DNA from: Bacillus amyloliquefaciens DSM 7 = ATCC 23350
GTDB taxonomy: Bacteria; Bacillota; Bacilli; Bacillales; Bacillaceae
Length of the DNA: 64,000 nucleotides
Reading direction: 5' to 3'
NCBI RefSeq assembly: GCF_000196735.1
Contig: NC_014551.1
Span: 1,421,001 to 1,485,000, forward strand
Both the position numbers and the translations under genes were made by a program. Numbering within the stretch: the first letter of the stretch is position 1; each line of letters begins with the position of its first letter. This document shows positions 1 to 8,092 of the stretch, in pieces. A model generated the notes under the pieces. It was not told the origin of the DNA. It saw only the letters and a program-made list of their open reading frames with translations, and ran no database searches.

Positions 1-59
1 CCTTATTCCTGTTATTTATTCATTTCCAAAGAAAAACTGATGTGCACGTATCAGACGGA

Positions 60-88
60 AAAGAGCTGACGAAAAGCGTCAGCTCTTT
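60..88. terminator. Hairpin terminator at the ligD 3' end
   Basis: A 12-bp perfect stem (60-71 with 77-88, 5-nt loop) overlaps the ligD stop codon. The T-tract is short on either strand (TTTT on the minus strand, TTTCTCTT on the plus strand), so it may act in both directions or mainly protect the 3' end. Positions 1-59 show no gene. Confidence 0.6.
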
Positions 89-1914
89 CTCTTGATTTGC
101 TCAAGCACGATTGAAAGCGGGCCGTCCTGCGGATTGCGGTAAAACTCATAAAACGGATCTCCCTCTGTTCTGACGCGATTCACGACTGTATCAATCGTAT
201 AATCATCAGGTGTTAAAGAGGAATTGACTTCGTTCCAATAAAGGGGGGCGGCAACCGTTCCCAATTCGTTGCCCCGGGTCGAATAGGGGGCGATAATCGT
301 TTTTCCTTCAGCATGCTGCAAATAATCAAGGTAGAGCCTGCCGTTTCGGTTTTTGATAAACCGCTCTGTCGTAAATAGATCCGGGCGCGTCCGGACGCAA
401 TAATCAGCAATGAGCATTGTGAACGCGCGGGTCTCTTCGTAGGTGAATGCTTCCGGTGAAAGCGGGATGTAGAGCTGAATGCCTTTATTTCCGGAAAGCT
501 TCGGAAATGATGTAATGCTGAATGAGTCAAACAGCTCTTTCAGCACATGCGCCGCCTCCACAGCCATAGGGAAATCATTCCTTGACGGCGGATCAAGGTC
601 AATGACGATTTCTGCGGGCCTTTTAGAATGGACTGTCTGAAAAGGAACGTGAAATTCCAGCGCCAGCTGATTGGCCAGCCATAAAAGAGACGGTATGCTG
701 TTGCACACGATGTGCTCATGGCTTCCGTCAAACACGCTTGAGACAAAGTCCGGCGTGTAGTCCGGCTTGTTTTTTTGAAAAAAAGACTCGCCCGGCGCCC
801 CGTGTGGATATCGGATTACTGTGACAGCCCGGTCTTTAAGAAAGGGCAAAAGAACATCGCTCATCTTCACCATATAACAAAGGAAATCTTCTTTCGTTTT
901 TTCACGCTTCTTAAAAACGACCTTATCCAGGCTTGTGAACTGCAGCTCTGGTGGCAGCGTTTTAGATCGGAGGATTAGCTGCTGATAAGTGCATTCAGTC
1001 CAATCCATCCCAAACTGAAAGGAAACAAAAGATACTTCGCGCAGGGTGTCCTGCAATATGGTTAAATATTGCACGGTCATGCAGATGGAGGGCTCTAGTG
1101 AATACTCGCCGTTTTTCAGTTTTTTTCCGTGGGTCTCCATAATGGTTCTGACGGCGTTTTTTTCCTCAGCCTGCATGCCGTGGGAAACGGATGCGACAGG
1201 AACGGCGGTGCCGTCTTTTAAAACCGAGGCCGTCACATACCCGTTTTTCGGATTGAATCCGGTTAACAGCACATGTGCCGTTTTCATATGTTTGTACTTC
1301 TGCCAGTCGGGAGACCGTTTATTTTCCGCCCAGCCGCTCGATACCCTTTTTGCTACTATGCCTTCTCCGTCATACCGGACGACCTTGTCCCAGAGCGCTT
1401 CAAAGTCAGTGTGCTCCGGAATGTATTGAATCGCTTCTTCCGCTAAGTGACGGGGGCTTAAAGGAAGATTTGCTTCTTCAAACAGTTTGAAAAGGGCGTG
1501 CTTCCGTTTCACATAGGGCAATGAGACTGTCGCGGCGCCTTTCAGAACCAAGAGATCAAATGCCAGAAAGCGGCACGGCCGTTTATTGGCGATATTTTCA
1601 ATGGCTTCCGCCCGTTTTAAACGTCCGCGGATTTGAATGTGCTCAAAGTCCGCTCTGTACGGATTCACTAAATAAACAAGCTCACCGTCAAGCGTAATGG
1701 GGAACCTGTCTTTCATGTGCTGAAAACACAGGACGGCAAAGGCTGTGATTTCCGGAAATTGATTCGTCAGCGTCTGGCCGTTTCTGCTGGTTAATGTGAC
1801 ACCGCTTTCGTCTATGCGGAGAAGACAGCGGAATCCGTCATACTTTACCTCATAGCGCCACTCACTGCCTGTGGGCGGTGCAGAGGTCAGAATCGGCTGC
1901 ATCGTCAGCACCAT
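79..1914 (-). CDS. ligD: ATP-dependent DNA ligase D (LIG-POL type), NHEJ
   Basis: LigD seals double-strand breaks together with Ku. The 611-residue protein matches the B. subtilis YkoU architecture: an N-terminal ATP-dependent ligase (about 1-310) followed by a primase-polymerase-type POL domain (about 330-611), with no phosphoesterase domain, unlike the mycobacterial and Pseudomonas enzymes. The nucleotidyl-transferase motif KYDG puts the adenylated lysine at K24, EGIVAK (about 184-189) is ligase motif IV, and DLDPP (about 439-443) carries POL metal-binding aspartates. The start lies 2 nt after the ku stop codon, so the genes are probably translationally coupled; no strong ribosome site is visible. 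In B. subtilis this pair is made in the forespore and repairs DNA in germinating spores. Confidence 0.96.
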   Translation of the reverse strand: MVLTMQPILTSAPPTGSEWRYEVKYDGFRCLLRIDESGVTLTSRNGQTLTNQFPEITAFAVLCFQHMKDRFPITLDGELVYLVNPYRADFEHIQIRGRLKRAEAIENIANKRPCRFLAFDLLVLKGAATVSLPYVKRKHALFKLFEEANLPLSPRHLAEEAIQYIPEHTDFEALWDKVVRYDGEGIVAKRVSSGWAENKRSPDWQKYKHMKTAHVLLTGFNPKNGYVTASVLKDGTAVPVASVSHGMQAEEKNAVRTIMETHGKKLKNGEYSLEPSICMTVQYLTILQDTLREVSFVSFQFGMDWTECTYQQLILRSKTLPPELQFTSLDKVVFKKREKTKEDFLCYMVKMSDVLLPFLKDRAVTVIRYPHGAPGESFFQKNKPDYTPDFVSSVFDGSHEHIVCNSIPSLLWLANQLALEFHVPFQTVHSKRPAEIVIDLDPPSRNDFPMAVEAAHVLKELFDSFSITSFPKLSGNKGIQLYIPLSPEAFTYEETRAFTMLIADYCVRTRPDLFTTERFIKNRNGRLYLDYLQHAEGKTIIAPYSTRGNELGTVAAPLYWNEVNSSLTPDDYTIDTVVNRVRTEGDPFYEFYRNPQDGPLSIVLEQIKRKS

Positions 1915-1916
1915 AA

Positions 1917-2798
1917 TTAAGACGTTCCGGCTTTTTGTCTGGTCGTTTTCCGTTTTTTCCCTTCGCCGCCTGCGGACGCAGTGTCTTTTGTCCGCACCGG
2001 TGCAGCCTGCTCGCGATTCGGCCGCTTCGTCCGGTCAATGCTCGCCTGCAGGGCGCTGACAAGGTCAATGACATCTTCGCGCGGACCGGGAGCAGCCGGT
2101 GTCACGCCTGCTTCTTCATGTTCGAGCTTATCATTAATTTTGGCGAGGAGGGCTTTCCGGTATGTGTCTTCGTATTGCTCTGGGTCAAACTCGGTTGTCA
2201 GCTCGTTTATTAACGTAATCGCCGTCTGCAATTCTTTTTCATTCACGGCCGTCTGCTCGGGAACTCCCGGCACATGTCCGGCGTTTCTGACTTCATCCGG
2301 ATAATGAATGGACTCCATCACGATACAGTTGTCATACACGCGAAGAATCGCAAGCTGCTGCTTAGAACGGATCGTAATAGAGGCAATCCCGATTTTACCT
2401 GTCGTCCTCAGCGCTTCCCGCAAAAGTGTATAGGCTTTTGTGCCGTTATCTCCCGGCCCGACATAATAAGACCGGTTAAAATAAATCGGATCAATTTCTT
2501 GCAGCTGGACAAAGTCAACAATTTCAACCGCTTTCTCTTCATGTTCCTGTTTTACGTCTTTCAGGTCCTCGTCTGTCAAAATGACGTATTTTCCCTTTAC
2601 ATACTCATAGCCTTTAACGATTTCACCAGGCTCCAGACTCTTTTCACATCCGGTACAGATTTTTTCGTATTTAATCGGCGCATGGTCTTCTTTATGAAGA
2701 CTGCGGAATTTTATATCTTTATCTTCAGTGGCCGCAAAGAGCTTGACCGGGATATTGACGAGGCCGAAGCTGATCGAACCCTTCCACATCGTGTGCAT
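1917..2798 (-). CDS. ku: DNA end-binding protein Ku
   Basis: Bacterial Ku (YkoV) forms a ring homodimer that binds double-strand ends and recruits LigD. The 293-residue protein starts MHTMWKGSISFGLVNIPVKL, the typical Ku core beginning, and has a CxxC pair at about 49-52. The C-terminal tail (from about 255) is rich in Lys, Arg and Thr, as expected for the DNA-binding extension; it is somewhat shorter than I recall for B. subtilis (about 311 residues). AAAGGAG sits 7-8 nt before the ATG. A forespore sigma-G promoter is expected from B. subtilis, but I see only a weak candidate in the 60 bp after dgcW. Confidence 0.96.
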   Translation of the reverse strand: MHTMWKGSISFGLVNIPVKLFAATEDKDIKFRSLHKEDHAPIKYEKICTGCEKSLEPGEIVKGYEYVKGKYVILTDEDLKDVKQEHEEKAVEIVDFVQLQEIDPIYFNRSYYVGPGDNGTKAYTLLREALRTTGKIGIASITIRSKQQLAILRVYDNCIVMESIHYPDEVRNAGHVPGVPEQTAVNEKELQTAITLINELTTEFDPEQYEDTYRKALLAKINDKLEHEEAGVTPAAPGPREDVIDLVSALQASIDRTKRPNREQAAPVRTKDTASAGGEGKKRKTTRQKAGTS

Positions 2799-2858
2799 GA
2801 ATAAAAACTCCTTTTTGTCTTTATTGTGGATAAACGGGTCCGTTCCATGTGTAGCAAC

Positions 2859-5264
2859 TTATGGGTGGCGCGGCGCTTCATGGAGCAGCTCTTCAATCTC
2901 CTCAGGCGGCAATGGCCTGCTGAAATAGAATCCTTGAAGAAAATCGTACCCTTTTTCATCTAAAAGCTTTTTTTGCATCGCCGTTTCAACCCCTTCAGCA
3001 ACGACTAAAAGAGAAAGCTGATGTCCCATGGCAATTATTGCGCCTGTGATCTGCGCGGATTTAGGATGCAGCTGGAGATCATCTATAAATGATTTATCGA
3101 TTTTCAATCTATGAATCGGAAAGTCCTTTAGGTAACTGAGAGAACTATGGCCCGTCCCGAAATCATCAATACTTACACTGATTCCCAGCTCAGTTAGCGC
3201 CGTTAGCACTTTTTTGCTGTGCTCGCGGTCTTCCATCGTCATGCTTTCGGTCACTTCTGCTTCAAGCAGTGCGGGAGGAAGCTTGTAATGGGTAAGTGTT
3301 TTCTGAATAAACGGGACAAGTTCTTCCGACTGAAATTGTTTAGCCGAAATATTAATGGCGACAGGAAGATGGTAACCTTTTTCGTGCCATTCCTTCGCCT
3401 GCCGGCACGCCTCGGTAATGATCCATTTGCCGAGGTCGATAATCAGGCCGGTTTCTTCGGCGGCCTGTATAAAGTCTCCGGGGTTCTGCAGTTTTCCATC
3501 TGCGCCGGCAACTCTCAGAAGCGCTTCAACTCCTGTTATGAGCTGATCGGCGGAGCTGTATTGAGGCTGATAATGAAGGACAAACCTTTTTTTCTCAATT
3601 GCTTCTCTCAATTCCATCTCAATCCGGAGCTTTTTCGCTTCTTTTTCTCCGATTTGGGCAGAGTAATATTTGTATTTGCTTTTGTTTCGGTCTTTGCTGG
3701 CGTACATCGCCATATCGGCTTTTTTCATCAGTTCCATCCCGTCCGACCCGTCTTTTGGAGAGACGGCGATGCCGATGCTGACGGAGGTGATCAGCTCATG
3801 CTCCTGAACGATAAACGGTTTTTCGAACTGCATGATGATCTGTTTTGCTAAATCATCAATGTCATCGTCCTCAGACCGGGCATCCGTTAAAATAATAATA
3901 AATTCATCGCCGCCAAGACGGGCGATAAAACCATTATCCGGGATGATGGAAGAAAGTCTTTCAGCCGCTGATTGAAGAAGTCTGTCTCCGACATTGTGCC
4001 CGAGAGCATCATTAATAACTTTAAACCGATTTAAATCGAGAAAGAACACAACGGTCAAATGCCCATGCGAATGTTTCTTTTCCAGAACTTCCGTCAATCG
4101 CTGAACGGCATGGCGGCGGTTCGGAAGGTCGGTCAAAGAATCATAATGCGCCATGCGGTGAATTTCCTTCTCGGCTTGCCGCTGTTTGGTCATGTCTTTA
4201 CAGATGACATATACACTGTCCAGTCCGTTATCGACCAAAACAGGAATAAAGGTAACATTAATATAAAATAAACCGATATCTGTCTTCAGATCAGCATCAA
4301 AATGCAGTGCCTGCTGTTCTTTTTTTACCTGTTTGAAATAGGTCTTCAGCGGACTGCTGATATGTCTGCGCCAATTTTGGCTGTCCAGTCCGAAACTGTG
4401 TATCATCTCGGCCCCTGCTTCATTAGAGTAAAGAATTTTACCACTAGGAGAAAGGATGAAAATGGGGTCAATGTTATGTTTAATTAATGATTGAAACCGC
4501 TGTTCATGATCCTTCATACGTTCATCGTGGCGGAAAAACTGACGATCGAAATGTGAGCTGAAAAACAATAACATCTGAAAACAAAAGATAATCAGCGTAA
4601 TAAAAACAGACAAATGAAACGAATGAATTTCCATATCGCTGCTAGGCCTTCGCGTGTCTGCATAAAATGACGCTGCCATCATACCTGTATAATGCATCCC
4701 CGAGACGGCCGCGCCCATGAAAACAGAACTGATGATTTTTTGAAAAGTCAAATGTTCTGTCGGTTTCTTCACTGCTAAACCGAAAAATACTTTCAGCGAA
4801 ACGAAAGAAGCGGCAATGGCAATCAAAATAGAGAAACAGAATAAAAAAGGATTATACATAATCATTACCCGGGAAATGGCCGACATTCCCATGTAATGCA
4901 TAAGTGAAATTCCCGCTCCCATAAAAACAGATCCGGTAATCAGCCGGTTGAGTGTTAAGATTCTTCGGCTGACGATATATAAAGCCGCGAAAGACCCGGA
5001 AATCGCGGCGCCTAAAGAAGAGACCATCGGTACGGCTTCATAATTCATATGCATGTTCACATAAACGGCGAGCATCCCGACAAAATGCGTTGACCATATG
5101 CCGAAACCCATGATAACTGAACCGGCGATCAGCCACAGTTTACTGCGAATCCCCGTTTTCAGCGTTACTTTTCTGGAGATTTCAAGTGAAGTAAACGCCG
5201 CCAGACAAGCAATCAGAATGGATAACCCGACAAGCGGAAGATTGTAATATACATGTAATTCCAA
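2859..5264 (-). CDS. dgcW: MHYT-PAS-GGDEF-EAL membrane c-di-GMP enzyme
   Basis: This 801-residue protein corresponds to B. subtilis DgcW (YkoW). An N-terminal MHYT sensor of about seven helices (residues 1-235) carries three M/T-H-x-x-G-M motifs near 59, 122 and 190, thought to bind metal or a gas. A PAS domain (about 255-360), an intact GGDEF motif at 451-455 and an EAL domain starting EALLR at about 580 follow. No canonical RxxD inhibitory site precedes GGDEF. Both catalytic signatures are present, so cyclase, phosphodiesterase or both are possible; the B. subtilis protein is described as a cyclase. The start is TTG, 8 nt after a strong AGGAGG site (minus strand, about 5272-5277). Confidence 0.93.
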   Translation of the reverse strand: MELHVYYNLPLVGLSILIACLAAFTSLEISRKVTLKTGIRSKLWLIAGSVIMGFGIWSTHFVGMLAVYVNMHMNYEAVPMVSSLGAAISGSFAALYIVSRRILTLNRLITGSVFMGAGISLMHYMGMSAISRVMIMYNPFLFCFSILIAIAASFVSLKVFFGLAVKKPTEHLTFQKIISSVFMGAAVSGMHYTGMMAASFYADTRRPSSDMEIHSFHLSVFITLIIFCFQMLLFFSSHFDRQFFRHDERMKDHEQRFQSLIKHNIDPIFILSPSGKILYSNEAGAEMIHSFGLDSQNWRRHISSPLKTYFKQVKKEQQALHFDADLKTDIGLFYINVTFIPVLVDNGLDSVYVICKDMTKQRQAEKEIHRMAHYDSLTDLPNRRHAVQRLTEVLEKKHSHGHLTVVFFLDLNRFKVINDALGHNVGDRLLQSAAERLSSIIPDNGFIARLGGDEFIIILTDARSEDDDIDDLAKQIIMQFEKPFIVQEHELITSVSIGIAVSPKDGSDGMELMKKADMAMYASKDRNKSKYKYYSAQIGEKEAKKLRIEMELREAIEKKRFVLHYQPQYSSADQLITGVEALLRVAGADGKLQNPGDFIQAAEETGLIIDLGKWIITEACRQAKEWHEKGYHLPVAINISAKQFQSEELVPFIQKTLTHYKLPPALLEAEVTESMTMEDREHSKKVLTALTELGISVSIDDFGTGHSSLSYLKDFPIHRLKIDKSFIDDLQLHPKSAQITGAIIAMGHQLSLLVVAEGVETAMQKKLLDEKGYDFLQGFYFSRPLPPEEIEELLHEAPRHP

Positions 5265-5397
5265 AGATGATTCCTCCTACTAAACCGTGAAACAACTTAC
5301 ATTTATATCGGCATGTCTAAAAAATATTTCAGCTTCAAGATTTTGTGTTAAAATCATTCTTAAGTTTCGGAATATAGACTTATGTCGGGAGTGATAC

Positions 5398-6033
5398 ATC
5401 ATCGAAGGTTTTATCATATCAATAATAGAGGCGTTTAAAAGCTTATCCTACACAGGAATTTTTTTGGCGCTCAGTATAGAATTCATTCCCGCGGAAATTG
5501 TTCTTCCGCTTGCGGGCTACTGGGTGTCAAAAGGGGATATGACGCTTGCCGGAGCCGTGTTTGCCGGCTCGCTCGGCGGTGTTTCAGGCCCGCTTGTTTT
5601 ATATGGAATCGGCAGGCTGGGCGGTCGGCCGTTTTTGCTGAAGTACGGAAAGTATATATGGATCAAACCCGAAACCCTGCAGAAATCAGACGATTTCTTT
5701 CAGAAGCACGGAGGTTTGGTAGCGTTCAGCGGCCGTTTTATACCGGGGATCAGGACGCTGATTTCTTTGCCGTGCGGCATTGCGAAGATGAATGTCTGGG
5801 TGTTCTCCCTTTATACATATGCAGCGATGCTTCCGATTACGTTTGCTTACGTATACCTCGGAATGAAACTCGGGGAAAATTGGAAAAACGTCGGGTCCAT
5901 TCTTGATCAATATATGCTCCCGCTGGGTATATTCATTGCGGTGCTTCTCGTCTCTTATATCGTTTTAAAGAGAAGAAAGCAGCGGGTCAAAACAGAAAAT
6001 ATTTCTCAATTTGTTAAAAAAGTTAAGCGTTGA
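5398..6033 (+). CDS. ykoX: DedA-family membrane protein with apparent ATC start
   Basis: DedA proteins are flippases or transporters of undecaprenyl-phosphate and related lipids. The protein matches YkoX: F-x-GRFIPGIRT around the conserved DedA glycine/arginine segment and several membrane helices. The normal N-terminus (IEGFIISIIEAFKSLSYTG) is encoded in frame from 5398, but the codon where the initiating Met belongs is ATC, 6 nt after GGGAG. The only in-frame ATG/GTG/TTG is TTG at 5464, which has no ribosome site and would delete about 22 residues including part of the first DedA segment. Non-standard initiation at ATC or a damaged start are the two readings. The stop codon overlaps the -35 box of ykoY. 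Confidence 0.8.
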   Translation: MIEGFIISIIEAFKSLSYTGIFLALSIEFIPAEIVLPLAGYWVSKGDMTLAGAVFAGSLGGVSGPLVLYGIGRLGGRPFLLKYGKYIWIKPETLQKSDDFFQKHGGLVAFSGRFIPGIRTLISLPCGIAKMNVWVFSLYTYAAMLPITFAYVYLGMKLGENWKNVGSILDQYMLPLGIFIAVLLVSYIVLKRRKQRVKTENISQFVKKVKR

Positions 6034-6058
6034 CAAATGAAGAAACAGGCTTTATCAT
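6030..6058 (+). promoter_or_regulatory. Sigma-A promoter of the ykoY riboswitch transcript
   Basis: TTGACA (6030-6035), 17-bp spacer, TATCAT (6053-6058). The -35 box overlaps the ykoX stop codon. Predicted start near 6065, about 25 nt before the aptamer. Confidence 0.75.
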
Positions 6059-6088
6059 GAGCGTATAAACAAATATTTCTTGAAATCC

Positions 6089-6195
6089 CAAAGGGGAGTA
6101 GCGTCCGGATCTTCCGGAAACAAAGTCGTCAATTCATGGATCATATCCATCGGCTTTGTTGGCATGCCAATGATTCATGTCTAGCAAGACCTTTG
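6089..6195 (+). promoter_or_regulatory. yybP-ykoY Mn2+ riboswitch aptamer
   Basis: The leader has the signature elements of this class: AAAGGGGAGTAGCG (from 6090), an ACAAAGTCGTCAATTC / CGGCTTTGTTGGCAT internal segment, and the closing TAGCAAGACCTTTG. Helix P1 is CAAAGG (6089-6094) with CCTTTG (6190-6195). The 3' strand of P1 is also the 5' arm of the following terminator, so the two structures exclude each other. Mn2+ binding should therefore turn ykoY on. Confidence 0.95.
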
Positions 6196-6220
6196 CCTTA
6201 TATCGGCAAAGGTCTTTTTT
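6186..6220 (+). terminator. Riboswitch expression-platform terminator
   Basis: AAGACCTTTGCC (6186-6197) pairs with GGCAAAGGTCTT (6205-6216), followed by a T run. It shares CCTTTG with aptamer helix P1. Confidence 0.93.
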
Positions 6221-6277
6221 GCGTAAAAAAACCGCCGGTATAAGCTCGGATGACAGAAAAGAGACGGAGGGATTGGA

Positions 6278-7060
6278 TTGGACTTATCATTATTATTGGA
6301 GTATGGATGGGTTCTTCTCGTTTTAATCGGGCTGGAAGGGATTTTAGCGGCGGATAACGCGCTGGTGATGGCTGTGATGGTGAAGCATCTCCCGGAAAAA
6401 CAAAGGAAGAAGGCTTTATTTTACGGTTTGGCGGGGGCTTTTATTTTACGTTTCGGGTCGCTGTTCGCTATTTCTTTCTTGGTGAATGTTTGGCAGGTTC
6501 AGGCCGTCGGCGCCCTATATTTGTTTTACATCGCAGTCAGCCATTTGCTGAAGCGGTATGTATTCAAACATAACACAGGGCAGAAGAAACAGAAAGAAAG
6601 CGGTTTTTGGCAGACTGTATTGAAAGTGGAGCTGGCGGACATTGCTTTTGCCGTTGATTCCATTTTAGCGGCGGTCGCGCTTGCAGTAACGCTTCCGGGA
6701 ACACCGCTTCCTGCCATCGGCGGCTTGGACGGCGGTCAGTTTCTCGTCATTTTAGCCGGCGGCGTTATTGGTTTAATCATTATGCGCTTCGCGGCATCAA
6801 TGTTCGTTTCTTTATTAAAAACGAGGCCGGGCCTTGAAACGGCGGCATTTGTTATTGTCGGGTGGGTAGGCGTGAAACTCGCTCTTTATACTCTGGCCCA
6901 TGAGGAACTCGGCATAGTTCCAGCAGATGTGATCCATTCGGCGGCCTGGAAAATGATTTTCTGGGCGGTTCTGGCAGCCATTGCGGTATGCGGATGGTTT
7001 ATGTCAGGAGCAAAACAAATAGAGACGGATGCGGCATCCGCAGAAAGAGAACACGCATAA
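6278..7060 (+). CDS. ykoY: TerC-family manganese exporter
   Basis: This 260-residue TerC-family integral membrane protein is the namesake downstream gene of the yybP-ykoY riboswitch. TerC hallmarks are visible: EGILAADNALVMA near the N-terminus and VELADIAFAVDSILA in the middle, both carrying acidic residues inside membrane helices. Known members (MeeY in B. subtilis, Alx in E. coli) export Mn2+ and metallate secreted proteins; the Mn2+ riboswitch upstream supports this job. The start is TTG at 6278 behind CGGAGGGA. It is a single-gene unit with its own terminator. Confidence 0.93.
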   Translation: MDLSLLLEYGWVLLVLIGLEGILAADNALVMAVMVKHLPEKQRKKALFYGLAGAFILRFGSLFAISFLVNVWQVQAVGALYLFYIAVSHLLKRYVFKHNTGQKKQKESGFWQTVLKVELADIAFAVDSILAAVALAVTLPGTPLPAIGGLDGGQFLVILAGGVIGLIIMRFAASMFVSLLKTRPGLETAAFVIVGWVGVKLALYTLAHEELGIVPADVIHSAAWKMIFWAVLAAIAVCGWFMSGAKQIETDAASAEREHA

Positions 7061-7073
7061 AAAGGGTCATAGA

Positions 7074-7109
7074 GGGATCTGTTTTTTTAAAAAACAGGTT
7101 CCTTTTTTT
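7074..7109 (+). terminator. ykoY terminator
   Basis: GGGATCTGTTTTTT pairs with AAAAAACAGGTTCC (one mismatch), followed by seven T. Confidence 0.85.
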
Positions 7110-7138
7110 GTTTGAAACGCTTACATTTAAGACATATG

Positions 7139-7166
7139 ATAACAATTTTATAACAGCATTGTTACA
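7139..7166 (+). promoter_or_regulatory. Triple WalR half-site array upstream of sigI
   Basis: Three half-sites ATAACA (7139), ATAACA (7150) and GTTACA (7161) are spaced exactly 5 bp apart, an 11-bp period. Each pair matches the reverse complement of the WalR consensus TGTWAH-N5-TGTWAH. The last ends 15 bp before the sigma-I -35 box. WalR activation of sigI is reported for B. subtilis. Confidence 0.7.
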
Positions 7167-7181
7167 AAAAACACACAGAAA

Positions 7182-7210
7182 ACCCCCTTAATTCTCCTTG
7201 AAGGCACGAA
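7182..7210 (+). promoter_or_regulatory. Sigma-I promoter (autoregulation of sigI)
   Basis: ACCCCC (7182-7187), 19-bp spacer, CGAA (7207-7210): the published sigma-I elements, in the same place as upstream of B. subtilis sigI. Confidence 0.8.
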
Positions 7211-7280
7211 ATCATGTATAGTACGTCTTATTGGCTTGTCATAATTGAGACAAATGAAATCGATTTCTCTTTTTCTTCCT

Positions 7281-7309
7281 TTGCGAATCCCTACTAAATT
7301 AGCTATGAT
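7281..7309 (+). promoter_or_regulatory. Candidate sigma-A promoter of sigI
   Basis: TTGCGA (7281-7286), 17 bp, TATGAT (7304-7309). The predicted transcript starts only about 20 nt before the GTG start. Confidence 0.5.
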
Positions 7310-7336
7310 TATGAGTAGTTATAGGGAGGAACTGAG

Positions 7337-8092
7337 GTGAAACCAGTGCTTAGCCTTTTGTTTAAATTGGGAAAAAAGAAGCAAACGCTTGAAACATCTG
7401 TTGAAAAAATACAAAAAGGCGACAAAGATCTGCAGAACGATTTAATACAGCAATATAAGCCTTTTATCGCAAAGACGGTTTCATCCGTTTGTAAACGATA
7501 TATAGATGAAAAAGACGACGAATTCAGCATCGGGCTGATCGCGTTTAACGAAGCCATTGAAAAATATTCGGCTGAAAAAGGTAATTCGCTGCTTGCATTT
7601 GCAGAGCTTATCATAAAAAGAAAAGTAATAGATTATATCAGAAAAGAAGCAAGAACCGCTCAGCACATTAATATGGATGTGCAGGAAGGCGACGACCAGG
7701 AGTCTTCGCAGAGTCTTATCGAAGCAGAGCTTTCCATTGATGAATACCGCAAACAGATAGAACAGGAGCAGCGCCGGGAAGAAATTCTTTTTTTTCAAAA
7801 GCAGCTGAAAGAATACGGGCTGTCTTTTAAAGAGTTGCTGGAACAATCGCCGAAGCATACAGATGCGAGGCAGAATGCGATTAAGGTAGCTTACACGCTT
7901 GTTGAAAATGAAGAGCTGGCGTCCATTTTGCACCAGAAGAAACAGCTTCCTGTCAAACAGCTGGAGCAGCTCGTGTCGGTCAGCAGAAAAACGATCGAAC
8001 GGAACCGAAAATATATCATCGCCATGAGTATTATTATTACCGGTGATTATATTTATTTAAAAGATTATCTTAAAGGGGTGTTGCACTCATGA
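7337..8092 (+). CDS. sigI: RNA polymerase sigma factor SigI
   Basis: SigI directs heat-induced transcription of cell-wall genes (lytE, mreBH, bcrC and itself in B. subtilis). The 251-residue protein is nearly identical to B. subtilis SigI, with sigma region 2 (LIQQYKPFIAKTVSSVCKRY onward, about residues 34-105) and a SigI-specific C-terminal domain with a helix-turn-helix (LVSVSRKTIERNRKYI, about 213-229). The start is GTG behind AGGGAGG. The stop overlaps the rsgI start, the usual sigma/anti-sigma coupling. WalR-like, sigma-I and sigma-A elements all lie upstream. Confidence 0.96.
   Translation: MKPVLSLLFKLGKKKQTLETSVEKIQKGDKDLQNDLIQQYKPFIAKTVSSVCKRYIDEKDDEFSIGLIAFNEAIEKYSAEKGNSLLAFAELIIKRKVIDYIRKEARTAQHINMDVQEGDDQESSQSLIEAELSIDEYRKQIEQEQRREEILFFQKQLKEYGLSFKELLEQSPKHTDARQNAIKVAYTLVENEELASILHQKKQLPVKQLEQLVSVSRKTIERNRKYIIAMSIIITGDYIYLKDYLKGVLHS

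Noticed and set aside
2274..2804. 176-codon ORF antisense to ku
   Set aside because: Exact shadow of the strongly supported ku gene on the other strand.
7236..7253. GlnR/TnrA site in the sigI leader
   Set aside because: TGTCA and its partner are 6 bp apart instead of 7 and the second half does not match TNACA.
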